NCBI GenBank assembly: GCA_041484525.1
Contig: JBGPHT010000188.1
Location: 1-14,325, forward strand
Source of the DNA: JBGPHT01 sp041484525
GTDB lineage: Bacteria > Acidobacteriota > Terriglobia > Bryobacterales > Bryobacteraceae
Direction of reading: 5' to 3'
DNA: 14,325 nucleotides
This document shows, in pieces, positions 1-6,177 of this stretch. Numbering within the stretch: position 1 is the first letter of the stretch; every line of letters begins with the position of its first letter. The position numbers and the translations under genes were made by a program. The notes below the pieces were generated by a model that did no database searches, had not been told where the DNA came from, and was given only the letters and a program-made list of their open reading frames with translations.

Positions 1-126
1 CGGCGCCGTTGCTTGCACAATCGATACTTTCCGCGCCTGGATGAAGTGATCGCCGCAGTAGAAGCCGAGTTCGACCAATGGGCCGGTCGCAATGAAACAC
101 TACGCCGATTATGCGCAATTACTTAA
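1..126 (+). CDS. IS630-like transposase, C-terminal end only
   Basis: Reading from base 1 gives 41 codons ending in TAA at 124-126, with no start inside the window, so this is the 3' end of a gene that begins to the left. The visible protein contains LHNRYFPRLDEVIAAVEAEF followed by a Trp and a basic tail. This resembles the C-terminus of IS630/Tc1-type DDE transposases, where a '(T)HNRYF..f.e...ai..f' stretch follows the last catalytic acidic residue. Such enzymes cut and paste DNA into TA dinucleotides. The end of the element should lie between 127 and about 140, just beyond the 3' end of the neighbouring hydrolase gene on the opposite strand. I cannot define the terminal inverted repeat because the other end is outside the window. 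The family call rests on this short tail, so confidence is moderate. Confidence 0.6.
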   Translation, partial: RRRCLHNRYFPRLDEVIAAVEAEFDQWAGRNETLRRLCAIT

Positions 127-136
127 GTCGCTGTGT

Positions 137-1123
137 TTAGTAGCTCTTCGACGCTCCGCTCCTTCCGTTCGTCACCGTGAATGTGCCGTCGGCGCGCGCC
201 GTCAACTGGATCCACGACCCGGCGCACTTCTCCTCCATGTTGGCGATCAACTGCTCGGGCGCGTTTCGCTCGACGCCGCGCGCGGGAGAAAAGTGCAGTT
301 GCCACAGATCCGCCAGCCCCGGCGAATCGTGAATCGTCTGCCACGCCTCCACCGACCCGCCCTTCGTCACTCCGTTGTTCATGATCGCCACCCTCGGGTA
401 CAGCGCCCACACCATCTGCGGCGCCCCCGACGTATTCGTCCCATGATGCGTCGTCATGTAGACATCCACCGTGCCGATCTTGTTCGCCGGGCAAGCCAGG
501 TCGTACTCCTGGTTCCAGTAGAGGTCGCCCAGATCCGCCAGCCGAAACCGGCCGTACACGATCAGCATCCCGAGCGAGTGCGCGTTTTCCCCTGGATCCA
601 CCTCGAGCGGCTTGTACGCCGCGCACGCAGGATTCGGCTGTCCCACCCCCGCGAGTGGCTTCGCGATCGCAATGCCCGCGGCGGTCACGACCTTGACCTT
701 GAAGCCGGCGATCGGGATGCTGTCGCCCGCCTTGACGACGAGGTGCCGGTGCCTCGCCCGCGCCTTCTCGTAGGCGCTGTACATCGTGTTGGCGTCTTCG
801 GTGGCCTCGAAGCGCTTTCCATGATCCACGAAGGTGCCGATCGGGAATCGCTTTTCGAGCGGCGCCACTCCGCCCAGATGGTCGCGGTGATTGTGCGTCA
901 CCACCAGGTAGTCGATCCGCTTCACGCCAGCCGCCTGGAGCGCAGCCAGAATGCGATCCGTATCGCGGCCGTCAAACCCGTCGTAGCCGGCGTCGATCAG
1001 CATCGATTGGCCGGAAGGCGAAACGAAGAGAGCCGCTTTCCCGCCCTCCACGTCGATGGCGTAGATCTGGAGCGTCTGCGCCGCCGCAGCGCAGGCGAGT
1101 AGCAACGTCAGGCAGAGTTTCAT
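137..1123 (-). CDS. Exported metallo-beta-lactamase-fold hydrolase (ComEC C-terminal-like)
   Basis: A 328-residue protein with an N-terminal signal peptide (MKLCLTLLLACAAAAQ, about residues 1-16), so probably periplasmic or secreted. The metal-binding signature THNHRDHLGG is at 76-85 (H77, H79, D81, H82). Further likely ligands are H182 in the NAHSLG segment, D200 in ADLGDL and H226/H227 in THHGTN. Spacing and motifs resemble the soluble ComEC/Rec2-type branch of the MBL superfamily, which includes nucleases and phosphodiesterases. The substrate cannot be told from sequence. The start ATG (1121-1123) has a GGAG ribosome site six bases upstream, and a TACAAT box lies just before that. It is divergent from a second MBL gene. 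Its TAA stop (137-139) is only 10 bp from the transposase stop, so an insertion landed at or just past its 3' end. The C-terminus (TVTNGRSGASKSY) looks complete. Confidence 0.85.
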   Translation of the reverse strand: MKLCLTLLLACAAAAQTLQIYAIDVEGGKAALFVSPSGQSMLIDAGYDGFDGRDTDRILAALQAAGVKRIDYLVVTHNHRDHLGGVAPLEKRFPIGTFVDHGKRFEATEDANTMYSAYEKARARHRHLVVKAGDSIPIAGFKVKVVTAAGIAIAKPLAGVGQPNPACAAYKPLEVDPGENAHSLGMLIVYGRFRLADLGDLYWNQEYDLACPANKIGTVDVYMTTHHGTNTSGAPQMVWALYPRVAIMNNGVTKGGSVEAWQTIHDSPGLADLWQLHFSPARGVERNAPEQLIANMEEKCAGSWIQLTARADGTFTVTNGRSGASKSY

Positions 1124-1129
1124 GGCAAA

Positions 1130-1141
1130 CTCCGGATTGTA
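1130..1141 (-). promoter_or_regulatory. -10-like TACAAT and GGAG ribosome site for the MBL gene at 1123
   Basis: On the minus strand TACAAT (1141-1136) is followed by CCGGAG (1135-1130), then six bases, then the ATG. A transcript from this -10 box would start at or just before the GGAG, leaving a very short leader. No good -35 hexamer is visible 16-18 bp upstream; that DNA is inside the divergent gene's coding region. Confidence 0.35.
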
Positions 1142-1147
1142 CCAACT

Positions 1148-2020
1148 ATGCTTTTGAAAAAGACGATGCTGGCAGCGGTGCTACTCACGGCCGCTGCGGC
1201 GCAAGATACCCGCCTCATCCTCCTCGGCACCGGCAATCCCAATCCGGACCCGGAGCGCATGGGTCCTTCGGTGGCCGTGGTCTCGGGCGATCGCGTGTAT
1301 ATCGTCGATGCCGGCCCGGGCGTGGTTCGCCGCGCCGCCAAGGCTGGAATCCGAATGGACCAGTTGACGCGCGCGTTCCTCACACACCTGCACTCCGACC
1401 ACACCGTCGGGTTGCCGGACCTGATCTTCACTCCGGCGGTGACAGGCCGGCAGGGCGCTCTCGAAATCTACGGACCGCCGGGAGTGCGCGCCATGACCTC
1501 GCACATCATGCAGGCATGGAAGGAGGACATCGCCATCCGCCTGCACGGCATGGAGCCGTCCGTGCCCGGCGCCTATGTGGTGCGCGCGCACGACGTCAAG
1601 CCCGGCGAGATTTATCGCGACGAGACGCTTCGCGTGCTCGCCATCGCCGTGAACCACGGCACCTGGAAGCATGCCTATGCTTATCGCTTCGAGGCGTCCG
1701 ACAAGACGATCGTCATTTCGGGCGACACGACATACAGCCCGGGCCTCATCGCCGCCGCGAAAGGTTGCGACATTTTGGTGCACGAGGTGTATTCGCAAAA
1801 GGGACTAGAACGCCGCACTCCAGATTGGCAGAAGTACCACGCCGCGTTCCACACTTCGGGTCCCGACGTGGGCCGGATCGCGGCTGAGGTGCGGCCGAAG
1901 AAACTGGTGCTCTACCATACCCTGCCGATGCGCGAGTCTGCGGATGAAGTCATCCAGGAAATCCGCACCAGGTTCTCGGGCGAAATCATCTACGCCGCCG
2001 ATCTCGACGTAATCCGCTAA
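1148..2020 (+). CDS. Exported MBL-fold hydrolase of the RNase Z/arylsulfatase-like type
   Basis: A 290-residue protein with a signal peptide (MLLKKTMLAAVLLTAAAAQ, about residues 1-19). The MBL signature THLHSDH is at 79-85 (H80, H82, D84, H85). H170 lies in VNHGTWKHAY, D193 in the SGDTTYS motif at 191-197, and H258 in LVLYHTLP. The SGDT motif and the C-terminal His place it with the RNase Z-like branch. The export signal and the lack of an obvious tRNA-binding arm argue for an extracytoplasmic hydrolase related to arylsulfatase-type AtsA proteins rather than tRNA processing. Start: ATG at 1148 is preferred because the Lys-Lys pair gives a proper signal-peptide n-region. An internal ATG at residue 7 is the alternative. 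No Shine-Dalgarno sequence is visible. The 24-bp divergent gap to the other MBL gene suggests shared control. Confidence 0.85.
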   Translation: MLLKKTMLAAVLLTAAAAQDTRLILLGTGNPNPDPERMGPSVAVVSGDRVYIVDAGPGVVRRAAKAGIRMDQLTRAFLTHLHSDHTVGLPDLIFTPAVTGRQGALEIYGPPGVRAMTSHIMQAWKEDIAIRLHGMEPSVPGAYVVRAHDVKPGEIYRDETLRVLAIAVNHGTWKHAYAYRFEASDKTIVISGDTTYSPGLIAAAKGCDILVHEVYSQKGLERRTPDWQKYHAAFHTSGPDVGRIAAEVRPKKLVLYHTLPMRESADEVIQEIRTRFSGEIIYAADLDVIR

Positions 2021-2073
2021 TATGTCGTTTCAGTAAACCATATCTGTTTTGGAACTCGATAAAATCCTCGTTT

Positions 2074-2169
2074 ATCGGCGTTCATCAGCGGCCAATAATT
2101 CCGGCCGAGGTTTTCGGGCTGCTTCGGCACGAACATACGGGCCGCCGATGAACGCGGATGAACGCCGAT
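2074..2169. repeat. Imperfect inverted repeat of dispersed type between convergent genes
   Basis: The left arm (2074-2093) reads ATCGGCGTTCATCAGCGGCC. The right arm (2140-2169), read on the minus strand, begins with the same 13 bases, carries a second GCGTTCATC unit and ends in GGCGGCC. So the arms match except for one extra ~10-base repeat unit in the right arm. About 46 bases lie between them. The element lies between a plus-strand gene ending at 2020 and a minus-strand gene ending at 2184, a position suited to bidirectional transcription termination or mRNA 3'-end protection. Similar 'GGCGTTCATCnGCG' repeats occur widely between genes in several bacterial phyla, from memory and not searched. 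No protein-coding role is evident; chance reading frames through it are repeat artefacts. Confidence 0.6.
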
Positions 2170-2183
2170 CGTCCACGAGCCCC

Positions 2184-4004
2184 TCACGGAACGTTGTTCC
2201 CGACCGGCACTTTGACCGGCGGACTCCCTACGCCTCCGGCGCTCACCACCAGATCCTGCGTTCCCGAGAGCGCACTTCCCGGAACCCGAAAGTTCACCTG
2301 ATACACTCCGACGAATCCTGGTGCCAAACCTGCAAACTGCACGTCGCACGCCGTTCCTGCCAGCGTCACGGAAACTCCGCTTGCCGCTGCCAGAGGAGCT
2401 TGCGGCGCTGCCGCGCCCGTCGCCGGCCGATTCGTCACGTCCCCCAACCCCGCGGCGTAGAGAAACGCAAACTCGCCCGCCACCAGCGGACGCGCCGCCG
2501 TCACGAGCGAAAAATCCGCATTGTGCACGACCACGCCCTGTGTCCCATCGCTCGTGTACACAGCGGGCTGCTGGCTCATCAGCGGAACGTCCACGGCCGC
2601 GCTCGTCTGCCCCGCGCGCGTCACCGTCACCGATACTGTCTGCCGGCCCGCGATTTCGAACGGCGCTTGAAAGTTCACCTGCTCGCGGCCGCTCACGTTC
2701 GCCACCGCATAGAGCGGCGCGGGCGTCCCGTTCACCGACACGGAAACGCCACTCAACGACAGCGGCAGCGGAATCCGATCGGCACCTACCACGCCCGCCG
2801 CATCCATCACGCCCGATGCGAATACCGTCGCCGCCGAACCAGCCACCAGACCCGGCGCGAAGCTGGCGGCGTTGGTCACCGCCGCCGTCGTGAATCGCGG
2901 CGCCACGCTCCCCAGGATGTGGTGAATGGTGCCGTTGCCAGCGTTCGCCACGTAGATCTCGCCCGCTTCGTCCTCGCCGAACGTCGTGATGGTGAAGCTG
3001 GACGCCAGTAGCAAGCGGCTCGTCCAGACGCCCCCCGCCCGCTCCAGCCCTGAAATCCTGCCGGTGCAGAGATCGCCATAAATATAGGTCCCACGCAGGC
3101 CGGGCGAAACCTTCCCGCGGTAGACGAACCCGCCGGTGATGGAGCAATTGCCGCCGGCGTGCGTATACTCGGCGACCGGCAGCGTCAGGCCCTGCAGGAG
3201 GCAGCCGGTCTGGTAGCAGTGCATGCCCTCCATGCGATTCCATCCATAATTCTGGCCGCCGCCCGCCACCACCGTCTGGTAATCCACCTCTTCGTAGGTG
3301 TCCTGCCCCACGTCCGCAATGTAGAGATCGCCGTTGGCGCGGTCGAAGCTAAAGCGCCACGGATTGCGCAGTCCGTATGCCCAGATTTCGCCGCGCGCCC
3401 CGGCCGTGCGGACGAACGGATTGTCCGCCGGAATGTTGACGTGTCCGGGATCGCTCTCTACATCGATGCGAAGCAGCTTGCCCAGCAGCGTACTCAGTTT
3501 TTGCCCGTTGCCCTGCGGATCGCCGCCCGACCCGCCGTCGCCCATCGCGATATACAGGTGGCCGTCCGGTCCAATGCGCACCTGCCCGCCGTTGTGGTTG
3601 GCGAACGGCTGCGGGATGTGGAGCAGCACAATCTCAGTCGTCGGATCCGTCACGTCGGGGTTGGCGCCGACGCGGTACTGCGCGATCGTGGTGTCGCCGT
3701 TGAGGTCCGTGTAATCGACATAGAAGCGCTGCTTCTGCGCGAATCCTGCTGGAAAGGCCAACCCCAACAGCCCGCGCTCGCCATCCAACTTGGTCTTGTC
3801 GCGAATGTCGAGGAACGGCTGCGGCACCAGCGCGCCGTTGCGGAGGATGCGGATCAACCCGTTCTGCTGAACGAAGAATAGCCGGCCCGAGCCGGCGCCC
3901 GCGTTCTGAATATCCGTCGGCGCAGTGATCCCCGACGCCACCTGTTCCAGCCGGATCTCCTGAGCAGCCAGCGGAACGACGAGCAGCAACAACAGTGCTC
4001 TCAT
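2184..4004 (-). CDS. Secreted PQQ-type glucose/sorbosone dehydrogenase with Solibacter-type C-terminal domain
   Basis: A 606-residue exported protein. The signal peptide is MRALLLLLVVPLAAQ; I chose the ATG at 4002-4004 because it opens directly with that peptide, whereas the upstream GTG at 4049 adds 15 unrelated residues. Residues ~17-370 form a six-bladed propeller of the soluble quinoprotein glucose/sorbosone dehydrogenase family. Visible motifs are NHNGGQVRIGPDGHLYIAMGDGG (containing the His that acts as catalytic base in the family), GLRNPWRFSFD, ADVGQDTYEEVD and GFVYRG. These enzymes oxidise aldoses using PQQ and calcium; the true substrate here is unknown. From about residue 380 a second region starts at VTNAASFAPG and runs through VNFQAPFEIAG to VYQVNFRVPG, typical of a C-terminal domain of unknown function abundant in Solibacter relatives. 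It is last in a minus-strand operon after a 51-bp gap. Confidence 0.85.
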   Translation of the reverse strand: MRALLLLLVVPLAAQEIRLEQVASGITAPTDIQNAGAGSGRLFFVQQNGLIRILRNGALVPQPFLDIRDKTKLDGERGLLGLAFPAGFAQKQRFYVDYTDLNGDTTIAQYRVGANPDVTDPTTEIVLLHIPQPFANHNGGQVRIGPDGHLYIAMGDGGSGGDPQGNGQKLSTLLGKLLRIDVESDPGHVNIPADNPFVRTAGARGEIWAYGLRNPWRFSFDRANGDLYIADVGQDTYEEVDYQTVVAGGGQNYGWNRMEGMHCYQTGCLLQGLTLPVAEYTHAGGNCSITGGFVYRGKVSPGLRGTYIYGDLCTGRISGLERAGGVWTSRLLLASSFTITTFGEDEAGEIYVANAGNGTIHHILGSVAPRFTTAAVTNAASFAPGLVAGSAATVFASGVMDAAGVVGADRIPLPLSLSGVSVSVNGTPAPLYAVANVSGREQVNFQAPFEIAGRQTVSVTVTRAGQTSAAVDVPLMSQQPAVYTSDGTQGVVVHNADFSLVTAARPLVAGEFAFLYAAGLGDVTNRPATGAAAPQAPLAAASGVSVTLAGTACDVQFAGLAPGFVGVYQVNFRVPGSALSGTQDLVVSAGGVGSPPVKVPVGNNVP

Positions 4005-4016
4005 CCTTTCACTGTA
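4005..4016 (-). promoter_or_regulatory. TACAGT -10-like box with GAAAGG directly before the ATG
   Basis: On the minus strand TACAGT (4016-4011) is followed by GAAAGG (4010-4005) and then the ATG at 4004. The purine-rich stretch is too close to act as an ordinary Shine-Dalgarno site (spacing zero). A transcript from this -10 box would start at or next to the start codon. No convincing -35 is seen, so the gene may instead be read through from the upstream operon. Confidence 0.25.
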
Positions 4017-4055
4017 CCCGCCGCCATCCAGACCGGCCGTGCCGCCCACGCAAAT

Positions 4056-5159
4056 TTACAACCCCGGGCACGGCAGCACCTGCTCCCAGCGGTAGTTCCG
4101 CAGCCCGTCAATGGCCGTCCACGTCGGATGGTAGCGCGAGTAGGTGCTCACGCCGGCCTGCTCTCCCCAACTGCCGTCACGATTCTGCGATGCCAGCAGG
4201 TACTCGATGCCGGTACGAATCAGCCGGTCGTTGAAATCCAGCCCGAAGGCTCTGAGCGAATCGAGAAACTCACCCATGGTCTCGGGATCCTGGTCGGCCG
4301 CCGCTTGCCGCAGGTGGGCGCGCAGGTGGTCGAATTCCTGCGGGAAGCAACTCTGCGAAATCCGGTACTGGCTGTATTCGTTGTATGTGTAGACCACGTG
4401 CGTGATGGCGTAGATGCCCGCGTAATACTCGTGCTCATTCGATCCGGGCGGCGGATAGGGCCGCAGTGCCGGCAGCCATTTCAGCACGTCGCGGTAGTGC
4501 GCCCCGAGCATGATGCGGGCGCGATCGCCCGTGTAGGACGTGATCAGCGCATCCTGGTAAATGTCGTACCGGCTGCGTATCGTCAGCTTCGCGCCGCACC
4601 GGGTACACTGGATGGCGCCGCGGTCGTTTTGACGGCTGCACTTCGCGCAAAGCTCCGGAATGCCGGCGGGCGGCCCTTCCACCTTCGGGTCGAACCACAG
4701 GTAGTCGACGGCGGAGAAACGCGGCGCGGCCGCTTCCAGTTGGCGCCGCAGCGTGGGACTGGGCGCTGCCAGCCGCTCGACTGAATCGAGACCTGAAACC
4801 AGGTCGCCGACAACTGACTCGTCGTAGTCGGGCGGCAGCGACGGATGCAGCCGGTTCCATTCAAGGGCGCGCTCGTGCCCCATCTCGCGGGCCCTGCGCT
4901 GCAACGCCGGGTCCGACGAAGTGGCGGCGATATTGCCGAATGCGAACAGCAGGTCGTGTCCCCAATGCGCAAAGGCCTCGGGATCGCGCGCGATCTGGTA
5001 GTACAGGAAATCCAGGCCGCGACGGATCGCTTGATCCCGTTGCTCGATTGTGAAGTGCGAGCCCGGCCAAAGCGGGGTTCCCGGCTTCGGATGAGCGCCC
5101 GCCAACAGGAAAACGGCGACGGCCGCCATGGCGGCGGCGGACAGCACCCCGCGCCTCAT
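4056..5159 (-). CDS. Exported zinc-ribbon/helical-repeat protein of unknown function
   Basis: A 367-residue protein I do not recognise as a named family. Residues 1-21 look like a signal peptide or anchor (two Arg, a long hydrophobic run, then LLAGAHPKP). A helical region follows, with HWGHDLLFAFGNIA at about 65-78. CAKC at 171-174 and CTRC at 185-188 form a treble CxxC pair spaced like a zinc ribbon. The C-terminal 50 residues contain GIEYLLASQNRDGSWGE and YHPTWTAIDGLRNYRW, resembling repeats of alpha/alpha-toroid proteins (squalene-cyclase/prenyltransferase-like fold), though too short for a full cyclase. Its ATG overlaps the stop of the upstream kdsD-like gene by four bases (ATGA), implying translational coupling. 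The context suggests an envelope role. A zinc ribbon behind a signal peptide is odd; if the N-terminus is a membrane anchor with the body inside, that would be resolved. Confidence 0.75.
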   Translation of the reverse strand: MRRGVLSAAAMAAVAVFLLAGAHPKPGTPLWPGSHFTIEQRDQAIRRGLDFLYYQIARDPEAFAHWGHDLLFAFGNIAATSSDPALQRRAREMGHERALEWNRLHPSLPPDYDESVVGDLVSGLDSVERLAAPSPTLRRQLEAAAPRFSAVDYLWFDPKVEGPPAGIPELCAKCSRQNDRGAIQCTRCGAKLTIRSRYDIYQDALITSYTGDRARIMLGAHYRDVLKWLPALRPYPPPGSNEHEYYAGIYAITHVVYTYNEYSQYRISQSCFPQEFDHLRAHLRQAAADQDPETMGEFLDSLRAFGLDFNDRLIRTGIEYLLASQNRDGSWGEQAGVSTYSRYHPTWTAIDGLRNYRWEQVLPCPGL

Positions 5160-6142
5160 CGCGACCCCAGGTACACGTCGTGAATCCGGATTACGCCGAG
5201 AGCGCGGCCGTCGGCATCCACCACCGGCAGCACCGAAATCTGCGATGGCCGTCGTTCCATACGCTCGAGTGCATCGCCCAGGCTCTCATCCGGCCCAATG
5301 GTGACGGGGTGGCGCGTCATCACGTCGGCCGCGCGCAAGCCGCGGATATCGTCGTGGTTGGTGAGGGCGCGGCGCAGGTCGCCATCGGTGAGGAAGCCGA
5401 CGAGCGTGCTATCGGGGGCCACCACGCAGGCGCCGCCCAGCGGCCTCCGGGTCATCGCGATGATCACTTCTTTGAGCGACGATTCAGGCGCGACCATCGC
5501 CGCTTCGTCCACTCCATGTGTCGCGTGGCGCACGCTGCGCTTCAGATTGCGGCCGAGCTGGCCGCCCGGATGGTAGCGCCCGAACTCCTCGGGAGTGAAC
5601 TTGCGCGCGCACATCAGCGCGATGGCCAGCGCGTGCCCGATAGCGAGCGCGGTCACGGCGCTGGCGGTCGGCGCCAGGTTGTTGGGGTCGGCCTCGCGCT
5701 CCACCGAGCCGTCGAGCAGCACGTCCACCTGCGCCGCCAAAGGTGATGCGGCGCTCCCCAGGATGGCGATCAGCGGCGAATGAAAATCGCGCAGCAGCGG
5801 GACCAGCGCCAGCAGCTCCGCCGAGGAGCCGTTCTTGGAAATCAAAATGGTAGGATCGCCCGGGGTGTAGATGCCCAAATCGCCGTGCACGGCTTCGGCT
5901 GGATGCAGGAACACGGCGGCCGTCCCGGTGCTGCATAACGTCGCTACGATCTTGCGCGCGATGTGGCCGGATTTCCCGATGCCCGTAAGCACGACCTTGC
6001 CGGGATGCTCCAGAATCACGTCCACGGCACGGATCAGCGCGCCGTCGAGCCGCGCGGCAGCTCTCGAAATCGAGGCGGCCTCGATCTCCATGGCTGCCCG
6101 CGCGGCGGCCAGCCACTCCTGCTTCGCGGGGTCCGGGGACAT
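5156..6142 (-). CDS. kdsD: KpsF/GutQ-family D-arabinose-5-phosphate isomerase
   Basis: A 328-residue cytoplasmic enzyme of normal family length. It interconverts D-ribulose 5-phosphate and D-arabinose 5-phosphate, the first step of Kdo synthesis for LPS. The SIS (sugar isomerase) domain spans ~40-175, with GIGKSGHIARKI at 54-65, STGTAAVFLHPAEAVHGDLG at 71-90 and ISKNGSSAEL at 101-110. E150 in VEREADPNNLAPTAS and H191 in YHPGGQLGR correspond to conserved active-site residues. Two CBS domains follow (~209-263 with DGDLRRAL, and ~273-326). One difference: the usual SNSGES loop reads SKNGSS here, so the loop Glu is replaced by Ser. Divergent from the 5'-nucleotidase gene (35-bp gap) and first gene of the minus-strand operon, with a 4-bp overlap to the zinc-ribbon gene. 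No Shine-Dalgarno site is evident. Confidence 0.92.
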   Translation of the reverse strand: MSPDPAKQEWLAAARAAMEIEAASISRAAARLDGALIRAVDVILEHPGKVVLTGIGKSGHIARKIVATLCSTGTAAVFLHPAEAVHGDLGIYTPGDPTILISKNGSSAELLALVPLLRDFHSPLIAILGSAASPLAAQVDVLLDGSVEREADPNNLAPTASAVTALAIGHALAIALMCARKFTPEEFGRYHPGGQLGRNLKRSVRHATHGVDEAAMVAPESSLKEVIIAMTRRPLGGACVVAPDSTLVGFLTDGDLRRALTNHDDIRGLRAADVMTRHPVTIGPDESLGDALERMERRPSQISVLPVVDADGRALGVIRIHDVYLGSR

Positions 6143-6163
6143 GGAAGATTCATGATCGCACGA

Positions 6164-6169
6164 TACAAT
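6164..6169 (+). promoter_or_regulatory. TACAAT -10-like box eight bases before the 5'-nucleotidase start
   Basis: TACAAT is followed by eight bases (GGCGGTTG) and the ATG at 6178. No Shine-Dalgarno sequence precedes the ATG. If used, transcription would begin close to the A of the start codon. The 35-bp divergent gap also has to supply the promoter of the kdsD-like gene. No good -35 is visible 16-18 bp upstream. Confidence 0.35.
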
Positions 6170-6177
6170 GGCGGTTG

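Noticed and set aside
92..1102. 336-residue plus-strand open frame opposite the first MBL gene
   Set aside because: Antisense to a gene with full MBL motifs and a signal peptide; Arg/His-rich and featureless.
2017..3243. 408-residue minus-strand frame overlapping the sugar dehydrogenase
   Set aside because: It is the shifted frame of the dehydrogenase gene; Arg/Gly-rich with no recognisable fold, and its end is read through the inverted repeat.
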